Shown here piece by piece: positions 1 to 10,135 of a DNA stretch of 64,000 nucleotides. The stretch spans positions 202,666 through 266,665 of the forward strand of contig NW_006766892.1 in the NCBI RefSeq assembly GCF_000275845.1, in the 5' to 3' direction. The notes under the pieces are model-generated. The model was not told the DNA's origin. It searched no databases and saw nothing but the letters and a program-made list of their open reading frames with translations. Position numbers and translations under genes: made by a program. The stretch is from Dichomitus squalens LYAD-421 SS1 (Eukaryota; Basidiomycota; Agaricomycetes; Polyporales; Polyporaceae). Numbering within the stretch: the first letter of the stretch is position 1; each line of letters starts with the position of its first letter.

Positions 1-252
1 GGGAGACTGCTCCGCACCCTCTTCATCGTCTTCGTCGTCCTCGACATTGCCGTTGGCGTAGTCGTGCACGTCTTTATCGTCTTCTTCCATCGCGTGCGCG
101 TCGTCGTCGCCGTCCTCCGCGTCATGATGGTTCCGCATAGCAGCGCGCTTACTCTTTGTACTGGCCTTGGACGAGCTCGAGTTGTTAGCAGAACGGCCGT
201 TGTTCTCCTTTTGCGAATCGTCAGAGTCGTGCGAAACAGCCCTGCGAGCCAT
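1..252 (-). CDS. Acidic, disordered N-terminus of a protein cut by the left edge
   Basis: Reading leftwards from an ATG at 252, 84 codons stay open to the edge. The peptide begins MARRAVSHDSDDSQKEN, then has a Ser/Lys-rich stretch and long runs of Asp and Glu, with no recognisable domain. Such acidic, low-complexity starts are common in fungal nuclear and chromatin proteins. The opening MARR followed by an acidic tract reminds me of Smc5 in basidiomycetes, but this is a guess because the diagnostic part lies outside the window. It is divergent from the ITP pyrophosphatase gene at 625, and the space between them probably holds both promoters. Confidence 0.6.
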   Translation of the reverse strand, partial: MARRAVSHDSDDSQKENNGRSANNSSSSKASTKSKRAAMRNHHDAEDGDDDAHAMEEDDKDVHDYANGNVEDDEDDEEGAEQSP

Positions 253-624
253 CCCTGGTCAGGCGCGTCGCCGCCGAGCACGTTGGGCTGAGATGGTGGA
301 CGATGCGGTCGCTGGCGTCTAGCAACCGAAATGGCAGGAGCAGAAACGCCGTCGCCCTTGCCTCGACGCGTCGCGCGTATCTCCTGCATTAGGGCAGGTT
401 AAATCGTAACAACGCACGTGACTGTATTTCGTGACTCGGCGCGCTCCCGTCTGCGATCCCGCACGATAGACGCCTGTCATACAGACTGCCAAGATGGCCA
501 CTCGTCTGCATCTGCGAGTCGAGCTAGATCCCTGCATTCCTCGACTGGAATCCGGGTCGCGATGAAGATCAGTAGGTTGTTCTTGATATCTCTCAACTGC
601 GCGCCCTCCGGACTGAAGAAATGG
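253..624. other. Intergenic space between divergent genes
   Basis: This stretch separates the start of the left-edge gene on the minus strand from the ITP pyrophosphatase start on the plus strand. Both promoters should lie here. I see no clear TATA box, repeat or RNA gene. A frame upstream of 625 stays open back to 418, so an earlier ATG at 562 is possible but would add residues not usual for this enzyme. Confidence 0.4.
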
Positions 625-1359
625 ATGATAACAGCCTTCGTCACCGGCAACGCGGGTAAATTGCGCGAGGTTCGCCAGATCTTGGGCGCGGCGAACATCG
701 AGGTCGACTCGCAGGAACTCGATAGTGAGTACACTCCAGGAAAATACCCGTATGGACCAGCGCGAAAGATAACCCGGAACCCACTCTAGTTCCCGAAATA
801 CAGGGCTCTACGCGTGAGGTCGCCATCGCCAAGTGCCGCCGCGCTGCCGAGCTGCTCGGCCGTCCTTGCATTACCGAAGACACTGCGCTCTGCTTCAAGG
901 CTCTGAACGGTCTTCCCGGGCCGTATATCAAGTATTTCCTCAAGGAACTTGGTCACGACGGTATGTCATGTTGTCATTACAGCGAATGACGATGCTTTAT
1001 ATCCACCAGGCCTGAACAATCTGCTTGTCGGGTTCGATACCAAGGAAGCCTGGGCACTATGCACGTTCGCGTACAGCGCTGGACCGGGCCACGAACCGAT
1101 CTTGTTCGAGGGACGCACCGACGGCAAGATCGTCCCCGCGCGTGGGCCTAGCTACTTTGGATGGGATCCTTGCTTCGAGCCCGACGGCTTCGGACTGACG
1201 TGCACACCCCTTTCATTCTAGGCGTGTTTTGCCTACTTTACTGACTCACTGCACTGCAGATACGCGGAAATGGCCTCCGAACAGAAAAACAAGATATCTC
1301 ATCGGGGGCGTGCACTGGAAAAGCTCGAGCAATATCTCCGTACCCTTCCCGCCCAATGA
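625..1359 (+). CDS. HAM1: Inosine triphosphate pyrophosphatase (HAM1/ITPA family)
   Basis: This cytosolic enzyme hydrolyses ITP, dITP and XTP to the monophosphate and pyrophosphate, keeping deaminated purines out of nucleic acids. Four exons (625-724, 790-960, 1010-1199, 1260-1359) join in phase to 186 residues, the usual length. Family signatures are the N-terminal FVTGNAGKL nucleotide loop (residues 5-13), [21 protein letters not shown], the [14 protein letters not shown] segment, FGWDP and the C-terminal [11 protein letters not shown]. All three introns are GT-AG and 49-65 nt long. The ATG at 625 was chosen because it places the nucleotide loop at the N-terminus as in homologues. Identification is secure; only the exact start is open. 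Confidence 0.93.
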
Positions 1360-2270
1360 ACCGTTCGGGACCGGGTGGTCATTATGATTTCCAGGCATTC
1401 CGGACACCGTCCCTGGACTAGATTTACTTTCCTGAGCACGATGTAGCAACAAATGAACACACTGTAGCCCATACCACCACCTGGACTCGGACGTAGTCGT
1501 GGATAGCGAGCCAATTCATCCATTATGCGATGAACACCACCTCTGTGGGCTATTGTCCACCCGTAAATTCTCGGGAGTTATCTTCAAAACTGACACCGAT
1601 GGTGCTACGAGGGCTACGGAGATGTACAGTCAGACGATTTTGCTGAATCAGGCGAACCCGCCCGGCGGGAAATGTCCAAGTACTCAAGAAGCCTTAGTCA
1701 TCCTGGGCTTCGGGCCATCCGCAGCCCTGCCAGTGAGGAAAGCACCAAATTTTCTGGGCGGACAAGGACGGCTCCTCGAGCTCAATATGAATGCTTTGGG
1801 ACATACCCGACCCGGGAATTGTGATCGTCGCCTGAAGGTTGTCGCTTGAGAGCTGGAAGTCCGAACGGAGTGGGATGCCCCTCCGGCGGGACACAGCCAC
1901 AAGGCTGAATCGCCGAGCGCCTGCCACGAAGGGCCACGTCAGTAGCGCTGGGGAGTGATCGAGCCTGAGCTGAGCCTGACTCAAGCCTGACTCAAACCAT
2001 GCAGTGGACGTTTGGATGCCGACTGCCGCGCACGCACGCAGGACGCTTGGTCAGTATCGTCCATCGGCATACTAATCCACGCCTCGGATTCTGCGCGGGA
2101 CACGGCTCTCAGACCAGCTATAATGCTGACCCCCTTGCACATCCGCAGTCTCTTCCGCGCCCTCCCAGGCATCAGCCTACCGCTCTCCCAAGCCAAGTCG
2201 AGCTCAGACTTCCGCAGGACGAACCGACGCTTCTCGTGCCACAGCCTCTGTGGCCTTGGGGCTCCTGCAG
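1360..2270. other. Intergenic; no gene recognised
   Basis: Open frames here are short, overlap one another on both strands and lack family motifs. The right part is the upstream region of the kinase gene at 2408. Confidence 0.5.
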
Positions 2271-2278
2271 TATATAAG
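2271..2278 (+). promoter_or_regulatory. TATA box of the protein kinase gene
   Basis: TATATAAG lies 130 nt upstream of the kinase ATG, in a T/C-rich context with no competing gene, so it is a plausible core promoter with a leader of roughly 100 nt. Confidence 0.55.
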
Positions 2279-2407
2279 AACCTGTCCCGAACGATCCCAA
2301 CTTCAAGAAAAGTTGAAGTCCATCGCCCCCTCACGTCTGCCATCTCCAGTCCCAAGGCTGGTAATCCACCAGCACTCGCACCCACACCCACGACACACTA
2401 GCTCAAC

Positions 2408-3996
2408 ATGATGCAAATGAGTGCCATCCTCCCAAACTTCGCCGGCTTCACCATCGCCCGCGGATGCTTCCACCTTCGCCTCGTCGACAAGATCGGGTCA
2501 GGCGCATATGGCGTCGTCTACCTCGCGCAAGACCTTGCGCCAGGCCCGCGCGGGGCGCCCTTCTACGCCGTCAAGTGCCTCCTCCGGCAGCCGGACGGCT
2601 CGGAGCTCGCGCGTCAGCAGCAGCGCGAACTCGCGCACCACCGCGCCCTCTCGGACGTCCCTGGGGTCGTCAGCGTGCACGCAGTGATCGAGGAGGAGTT
2701 CTACACCTTCATCGTCCTTGACTACTGCGCGGGCGGCGACCTCTTTGCCGCGATCATGGAACGCGCAACGTACGTGAACAACACCCCCGCCGTCAAGCGC
2801 ACGCTGCTCCAAATTGTCGACGCCCTCGCGGCATGCCATGAGCGCGGAATCTACCATCGCGACCTCAAGCCAGAGAACGTCTTGTGCTCAGCCGACGACG
2901 CGCAGGTGTACTTGGCTGACTTTGGGCTGTCGACCCGGAACGAGCGCAGCACGAACTTTGGCTGCGGGTCCTCATTCTATATGAGTCCAGGTGCGTCCAT
3001 CTTTCCAAAATCATTACCGCTTATAGTAGACTTACCTTCGTCTCTACAGAATGCTTGGGCATCTACTCAAAGAAGACCCCCTACCGCACGGCGCCCTGCG
3101 ACGTTTGGGCGCTCGGTACCATCTTCTGCAATCTCATCACCGGCCGCAACCCATGGTACATCGCGTCCCCAGAGGCCGATCAGGGCTTCCGCCTCTACCT
3201 TCGCGAGGGTCCCGCCTGGTTCCATAAAAATCTTCCCATGTCAGTGGGCGCTGCCGAGATCCTCGGGCGCATCTTCGAGATTAACCCGAAGCGCCGCATT
3301 ACCCTCCCCGAGCTCCGGAAGGCGATCGAGGAACTCGACACGTTCTACCCTCAGGCGGCGCCCTCGACCGCCGCCGTCGCGCCTAGCCAGCCCACTGTCG
3401 CGGAGCTGTCAGTGCAGGTAGCAGCGGACTCCGTTAACATGCCGTCACACGCCAGGTCGCAATCAGCGGCCGCTGCCTCGCCTGTGTCCGAGCGCCCCTC
3501 CGACAAGCCCGCGGGCGACGAGCTGCGCCCCCTAACGCTCAGCCTTCCCTCCCCACTCTCCGAAAACTTCCTCTCGCTCTCGCTCTCGCTCTCGGCGGCC
3601 GCGACCGCGACATTCGTCAACACCGACACCACCGCGTCGCACTTCAGCGAGACGCTCGACGAAGTGTGGCCTCCGTCCGCTAGTGCCGGCGCCGCCTCGT
3701 CCGATATCACCGGCATGCCTGAAGCAACGAGCGACAGCGGAGAGGAGAGCGGAGAGGAGAGTCCGGGCCCTGTCACCCCCGAGACGCTTGCGCAGGAGAC
3801 GTCCGGGTCGCCTGTGGTCCCGGAGCTCAGGCTGGACGCGAACTCGCCCATGGCGGCCTCTGCGTCGCTGCCGCAGGTGGATCTCAACGTTGCACTAGAG
3901 GCTGTGAAGGGCGAGGAGATGAGCAGGAAGCGGCGGGGGTCGTTATCGCGGATCATGGACGGGATGAAGCGGATACGCAAACGGACCCTTGTTTGA
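2408..3996 (+). CDS. Serine/threonine protein kinase, Ran1/Ksp1-like
   Basis: Two exons (2408-2990, 3050-3996) give 509 residues. The kinase domain fills the N-terminal half: glycine loop IGSGAYGVVY (29-38), catalytic lysine in YAVKCLL, HRDLKPEN (from residue 150), DFGLS (from residue 171), then an APE-equivalent SPEC across the intron and PCDVWALG. The layout and the HERGIYHRDLKPEN segment resemble the fungal Ran1/Pat1, Ksp1 and Sks1 group, which links nutrient signals to growth; that placement is by memory. The C-terminal 200 residues are Ser/Thr/Ala/Pro-rich with short SLSLSLS repeats and acidic GEESGEES repeats, and end in a basic tail with several Arg-Lys pairs, a possible nuclear localisation signal. 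The 59-nt intron is GT-AG. The ATG at 2408 is followed by another in frame at 2411. Confidence 0.9.
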
Positions 3997-4212
3997 GTTT
4001 ACTGGCATCGTCGACTGGTGCTGTGCGTTGTCGGCGTGCGTGTTTGTGATACAGTACTCATAGGAACAAGAAGTAATTTGTAGTAGTATAATCTCCTGTA
4101 GCCATTAGCAGCTGATCTGAATACTGAAGTGTTACTATGAAACTTCAAACTCATCATCACAACGTGATTGCGCAACTCGGGATCATATGTCTTTACGTGC
4201 TTTACTACGACA

Positions 4213-5435
4213 TCACTCTTCCTCGTCGCTCTCCAAGCCCCAATCTCCCTTCACGTTGTTCTTCCACAGATGTCGCATTAGCCCGTCTATCTCTTTCGTG
4301 ATGTTGATCCATTCGTTCTTGCCTTCTGGCAACGGTGGCATCTCCAACGACGTGGTAATGCAGATCTTGTCGCCCGCCCAGGGCCCTCGAAGCAATCTCC
4401 GACGATACTTCTCGTGGCAGACGAGGGTCAGATTGTCGCTGTCCGTCCAACAGATGAGCGCGAGTAAGGCTTGCCCCAGCCCAAGGGACATGCATATGGC
4501 GCCACGTCTGTCTTGTTTAATTAGGAGGGTGAGCTCGGCATGGCGAACGTATTCTCCCTTGGAGAGGTTGCATAATACGGTGGTGTCATTCCATGTACGA
4601 TTCGGTCGAACATGGTAATTGAGGCTTGTGAGTAGCTCGCATCTTCGCAGATCGAGACGCTTGGTCTTGCCCGACTCTGAATTGGGACTTGTCCCGCTCA
4701 GCTCGGCGAGTCGACGTTGGTGAAGGTCACTCCAAGCCTTGCGGTCGGATCTTGCGGTACTGCCCATGACGGGGCAGTAGTAGTCCGAAGTATAGGGGAA
4801 GAGATAGCGCGTATCCTCCTTATTGACGACCGTATTGTTCCACGTCCAGAATGTGTGCGTGTGCGGGAGGTGCCCGAAGGCCGTCTTCATCTGCTTCAAG
4901 TCCTCAGAGCATATCAATCCCGAAGGGATACCCTTATCCTTAGTGCCACTTCCAATGAAGATTAAGCGACAACCAGACCAGGGAGCGTGCTCCTGCTTCA
5001 GGACACGCAGGAGATGCGGCTTACTGATAGAGAGGATGTACTTGCAAGTGAGCGCAAAGCAGACGACATCCCTGGTTTCCGACATCATGCGGAAAATAAT
5101 GTGCAGCAACTCTGTTGCTAGCTTGCCTAGGGGACCAGGCTGGAATGCGATGGGACTGATGCTCAACCACAGGTCCACGACGCTACATAGATCCCATCAG
5201 CTCGCGGAAGTGATGCCTTAGCCTTCACGGTGGCGACCTACGTGGGGAGCTGAGGGGCATACAAGACACTCTGTAGATCGCTACAAGCCCTCGGATCAAA
5301 GAGCCACCGCTCGAGTCTACCATTGCGGTGATGCATTTTCTCTCGCCTTTCGGGACAGATCCTAGACGTCCGCTGTCAGACACTGAGCAGACCAAGACAT
5401 GGGCATCCCGCCTACACGTGCCACCACTGAGACAT
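4213..5435 (-). CDS. F-box-like family protein, intact copy A
   Basis: Three exons read leftwards: 5435-5416 (20 nt), 5361-5242 and 5182-4213, giving 369 residues. I do not know this family's function. It starts MSQWWHV, followed by a charged segment ending in RWLFD, then PLGKLATELLHIIF, an F-box-like hydrophobic helix pair that may bind Skp1. Further motifs are shared with copies at 5971-7152, 16594-17749 and 41274-42590: a TCK..L...KPHLLR segment, VLCNLSKGEYVR, ALLALICWT, RGPWAGDK and a C-terminal HLWKNN before an acidic tail. The tiny first exon and the intron phases are the same in all copies, which supports the model. The long exon alone looks open from a GTG, so a model lacking the two short 5' exons would be wrong. 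Confidence 0.78.
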
Positions 5436-5970
5436 ATCGCTAGTCGTCTGAGCGTACAAAGTTGCTTTTCGGAGCTGCCCTCGAAGTAAAATTAGGCCCA
5501 AAAGCGGTTCCGGTGATTGCTCAGTACTGGGTACTCACCTCGTAATTGTTCGAGTTGCGCCACCGTCTGTATATTGGCAGAGGTCGACTTGGAGATCGGA
5601 GACACCAAAAAGGCTCAGTAAGAAGGTTGACTCATATCCCGGGACGCAGGCTGCCTGGAGTGCAACAGAGTGTGCGGATATAAATATGATTCGGCGGAAG
5701 TAATGAGAAGTGGGACCCTGGTGGTTGCGCACTGGCGCTAACGTTATCTGGCGGGGTTGAGCTGCGTCCAAATATGGGCAACAATCTCGAAGCGCTTTCT
5801 GCTGAGGTATAGCGCTTGCCGCTGAGGTATAGCGCTTGCCATCACCGGAACTGATGATACCCGATGCAGAAGATCGTACTCGAAGAACGCTATATAGGAA
5901 GGGAGGAGGAGGACTGAAGATACATGGGAGCGCCCTCTCAGGCTGCTGCAACTGATACAACCATGGTTAC
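5436..5970. repeat. Intergenic; holds a 20-bp tandem duplication at 5801-5840
   Basis: Two perfect, adjacent copies of a 20-bp unit (GCTGAGGTATAGCGCTTGCC) occupy 5801-5820 and 5821-5840. Nothing else is recognised. The stretch lies between two copies of the F-box-like family, so the duplication may be a local slippage event. Confidence 0.7.
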
Positions 5971-7152
5971 TCAATCCCAGGACCGAATGGAACTGTACTG
6001 CTTCGGTGTATGCCCCATGTCCGTCAAGGCTCTTACCATCCGTGAGGTGACATCCTCCCACTCCGCATCAACTCTGAGACGATCCAGCTCCTCCATGCTG
6101 GAGACACAGAATCGATCCCCGGCCCACGAACCTTCCATCCGCCACCGGCCTCCCTCCTGTCCCTCGTGCTCCTCACCATCCCAGCGGATGCGGAAGAGGA
6201 GCACGTCCTCTACTGACCACCGCTTGGATGATTCCTGTCCAGATGCCAGTGCGTCGCCACGGACGTACTCGCGCTTTGCAATACTGAATAGGACTTCCTT
6301 CGAACCTGGACGCTTGGGACTCGGGATAACGCATCGCGTCCTGATACCATGTGTCATAGATGGGGATAGTCCAGTCCCTAGCTCTCCGCTTTTGCTTGTC
6401 TGGAGGCAGCTCTGCATCCTCCACGAGCGCCCAGCACTGCGCTACATTTATCAAGTGACTGAAGTGATACCAGAAAGCATCAGCCTTTCGCCGTCGTGCG
6501 TCCTTGATGTCGGGTATCGGCTGGTAGAAGGCAACCGCGAAACTATAGAGGCAGCGCCAAGTCTCCAGGATAGCTTGGAGTCGTGGTTTCCGCGATCTCC
6601 TTCTCCTCCGCTCCGGTGAGAAGCATTGATGGGAAAACACTTCCTACCTCGTACTCTTGGAGAAGGATCATGCGACAGTTGGCACAGAACGCATATGTGT
6701 TGCGGAACGCGCGCAGGAGGTGTGGCTTGGACAAGGCCAGGAGCGACTTGCATGTGATAGCGAAGAGAGCTATCCAAGGAATGTCCTCGAAGTATTGAAA
6801 TATCATCTCGAGGAGTTCGAAGGGCAATCTTGAGAGCGGACCGTGTTGCATTGCTACATCCCCGTCTACGAGCAATTTGTCTATCTCTGTGCAACGTACT
6901 CAAGTCAGCTATCCATAGAACAAAAAGCTGTCTCAGAAGAATCACGGACTCTGGGACAGAAGGATAGTACGCCATGCTGTCAATAAGCCTGCTTGAACGG
7001 TATTTGAACCAGTACCGTAACCTAGCGACTCCCAAAAGCTCCTTCCTATCTATGCTCAGACTTTAGGATGACGAAGATTCAATAATCAATACCGACGACT
7101 TGCACACGCATGCGTCATGTATGGATACTCACGGAATGTAATCTGGCGGCAT
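5971..7152 (-). pseudogene. F-box-like family, broken copy B
   Basis: The first exon (7152-7133, 20 nt, MPPDYI) and a second exon starting at 7060 (LSIDRKELLG, RYWF) match the family layout exactly. The third exon begins near 6909 with EIDKLL and GPLSRLPFELLEMIF, then ITCKSLLALSKPHLLR. The frame must shift near 6550-6600 to continue (LYSFAVAF), and again near 6300 to reach VLFSIAKREYVR, GSWAGDRFCVSS and the C-terminus ending at 5971. The junction of exons 2 and 3 also does not keep phase. At least two indels separate conserved blocks with no splice signals between them, so this is a decayed paralogue unless the assembly has errors here. Its position next to copy A in the same orientation suggests an old tandem duplication. 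Confidence 0.75.
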
Positions 7153-7713
7153 CGGGGTCGATGAGAAGGTGGTTGTCAGAATACAACAATTGCAAAATCC
7201 GCCACGCTATGCCAGCAACGTCACCCTCGCCCATCACACACTTATGTAACAAGACTCGTCTTGCGCGGTGGGGAGCGGTTCATCGGCTCACACGGAAACC
7301 ATCCCTGGTCCCCCGGGCCGGTCCGCGGAGAGAAGCGGTCGGCTTCGTACACGAAAAGGCGGACGATAGGTCCTATTACACGTTCATGTAACCATCATAC
7401 TCGCGTAAGTGATTGTTGCAGTAGAAAACTTGGCTCGTCTTCCGGCTTTGCCGGGCCGTATGTATTCCCGACTACAAGAGCGGGGGATGCGCATCTTGGC
7501 CTCGATTCTGAAATGCGTCTCTTCCGGCAAGAAGTAGTATGGATACATATGAACGTCAAAAGTTTCGTGTATGCCTACAAACAGCCAACATGATCCCAAA
7601 GTTGACAAATTACGTATGTACATGCCTGGTCGTGTCGTCATGAGGTCGTCAAAAACGTCGTGAATTCATGCCGTAAGAAGTTTGGGTTGTATCTCGTAGT
7701 CGGAAGGTCCGCC
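7153..7713. other. Intergenic; no gene recognised
   Basis: Upstream region of the broken F-box-like copy and downstream region of the chitinase-like gene, both on the minus strand. Short overlapping frames only. Confidence 0.5.
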
Positions 7714-10058
7714 TCAGAGGCCGAGATTCGACCGGATGACGTTCTGCAGCGTGTATCCGTCGTCCTGTGGGAGACCGCTCAGGACCGTGACCTCACGTTC
7801 ACATGCAAAGGAGACGTACTTGATCGAGTGACCATGTGAAGCACCCAGCCATGCCGTTCTGCTTCGCGAACAGCGCCTTGTCGCCCAGTGAGTAGGTGTC
7901 ATCGTACGTCACAACGGTCTTGCGCGACGTGTTGTACAAGAACGGCGTGTCGCTGCAGTTGTCCCACCCTGTGTGCGACTGTCCGTTAGAATGCTCGCCC
8001 CCGGCTTGAGCACAGCGCAGCTCTGTGACGCACCCTCGGTGTACCCGTTCGCTTGGACGTACGTGCCCGAAGACGTCTTCTGGAGCGCGCCAAGCGCGAC
8101 GATCTGGTTGAACGGAATCTGCTGGCCGAAGTAGCTGCTCAGATCGCCCGACGCCTCCGCCGACACGTCCTTCTTCTTTCCCTTGCTCCTCTCGTGCTTT
8201 CCATGAAGCGCGTTCGGCTCCCCACCCTCTTCCTCGCCTTGCGCGTCCTCTTTCACCCGCGGGAGCGGGCAAGCGAGACCGCGGTCGGGCAGACCGAGGA
8301 CCTGCTCCTTGTACGCCTTGACGTCGAACCCGACCGGGGGGCGCGCGATGTCCTCGAGGGTCGTCTTCGTGCTCTGGGAGACGTACCCGTAGAGCGGGAG
8401 GCCGAGCACGAGCTTCGACGCCGGAAAGCCCGCAGCTGTCCACTGCGCGAGCGCGGCTTGGGCCGAATACTGCGGGAGGGAAGAGTTGCCGCACAAGTTG
8501 CCGAGCGGCGCGTTCGGGCCAGGAGTCGATGACGCGCCCCAGACGTCGTAGTTCCTGTGCACATGGAAGAGTGTGTCAGACAGAGTCCGAGGTGGGGTGG
8601 CAGGAGACGAGAGGGGTACAGAAGGGGGAAGCACTCACATGATGTTGGCGTATGTCATAACAGAGGCGTATGCGGAGACGTCGGTGAGCGGGTTGCCGTT
8701 TGAGCCGGTCCATGGCAATTGGGTGACGGCGGCGGAAATGATCTTGGACGAGCCGAGCGCAGTGCGAAGGGACTTGAAGAAAGACAGGAGATTCGCAGCA
8801 TCGGATGAAGAGAACGGGTTCCCTGCGCCGGACTCGTTGGGGTATTCCTGAGCGAACGCCGTAATCATCAGCATATAGTCACTGCAAGCGAAGGACTGCA
8901 ACATGCCCAGTCGATATCAATACCTAGTTCCGCGCACGTCAGATTTCACGTTTCGTTCAACCAAAGAGGCCATATGCACGTACCGTCGAGGTTGTACGTG
9001 TTGACCGCGCTAACACAGGCGTTAACAAATGTCGTGCGGTTCGCGGAAGTGCTCATCGCCTGTGAGAAGTAGTAGCTTCCACCCCAGCCGCCTGCGATGC
9101 GATGTCTGAGTATCTGCGTTCCACGCCGGTACGGGGCGAACGAGACACGTACCAATGGACAGCACGATCTTCGTGGCATGGCCGCTGTTGTGCGCCGCAG
9201 AAACGAGCGTCTTCAGGGTGCTCGTGGCACCGGAATCCCAAGAAATGCCAGAGGACGAGTTGGGAGTGGCGAATGCTGCATGCGAAGGTGTTAGATGTCA
9301 TGCGCGGATCATGCGCTCGTCCCATCCAAGCCACAGGAATATCACACTTAGAGTTAGCGCGGCTGTGTCAACGGCACGACGGACGTAGTACGACCCAAGC
9401 CAGTGATGCACCCCGAAAGTACCGAGCGCAGCACGATATGGTTACGGCGTAAGAGTGGACGTACCGAAGAGCAAGATATCGAATTTAGAGAAATCTAGGG
9501 AACCTGGCGGATTACTGTCCGACGCCCAATCGGGGTAGTACGCTGCCACGATGGGCGTAGCTTCGGCCGAGATGCCCTTCTGCACTTCCAACGCCGCCTT
9601 TCGCGAGAGCGTAGACGGGATAGCATCTTCTGGGCTGAAGTCGCGCGAGGAGTTAGGCGAGGGCTTGGAAGGCGTCAGAAACTCGACGAGGGACTTGTGT
9701 GCGCGAAACTGGGGCAATTCAAGGAGCCCGGTGAGATAAGCGGACAAGCCGGCCTTGCGCTCCGTGATCAGGGCGTCGTCGAGCCATGCCGACGGAACAA
9801 AGATGGTCGCGAGGACGCGCTTGGGCGGGAGGGAGCCCGGGTCATTGAGGGTATCGTGAAGGGCGACGAACTGGAGGAGGAGGGATTGACGTCAGTGCAC
9901 ATCGTATGGCATTAGGAACGAAGCCGAACCTCGGAGTAGCGCTTGGAGATGGTGGACGTTTTGCCATCCGTCGTCTTGACCTCAACAGTGTAGAGGATAT
10001 GCGGTCTCGGAGAGGACGCGGTAGTGTGGCCGACGACGGATGCTGCAGAGATCGTCAT
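7714..10058 (-). CDS. PX domain fused to a GH18 chitinase-like domain
   Basis: Nine exons (10058-9930, 9870-9465, 9275-9153, 9091-8984, 8923-8907, 8847-8639, 8554-8034, 7968-7820, 7764-7714) join in phase to 570 residues. Residues about 15-115 look like a PX phosphoinositide-binding domain: YTVEVKTTDGKTSTISKRYS, LPPKRV, ITERKAGLSAYLTGLL and the closing LVEFL. After a Ser/Pro linker, GH18 begins at TPIVAAYYPDW (about 148) and includes VLSIGGWGGS, the catalytic DGIDIDWE (255-262, acid E262), VMTYANIMNYDVWG, LVLGLPLYGY and the late GWDNCSDTPF and GCFTWSLDQDDG. GH18 enzymes cleave chitin; PX domains target membranes on the cytosolic side. No signal peptide is visible, so the protein looks intracellular. 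A Lys/Glu-rich insert (KHERSKGKKKD) interrupts the barrel. Exon 5 is only 17 nt and is followed by a GC-AG intron. TATATAAG lies 70 nt upstream. Confidence 0.85.
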
Positions 10059-10127
10059 GGTCGGTATCCGGAGGGAGATTGTCGGAAGCGGGGACAAGAA
10101 GCGCAGTTAGACTGTGTTCTGGAGCTA

Positions 10128-10135
10128 CTTATATA
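10128..10135 (-). promoter_or_regulatory. TATA box of the PX-GH18 gene
   Basis: On the minus strand TATATAAG ends 70 nt before the ATG at 10058, a normal spacing for a short leader. It supports starting the gene with the PX domain rather than with the chitinase part. Confidence 0.55.

Noticed and set aside
1499..2401. Several 90-140 codon frames between ITPase and kinase
   Set aside because: They overlap on both strands, have no motifs and fall in the kinase promoter region.
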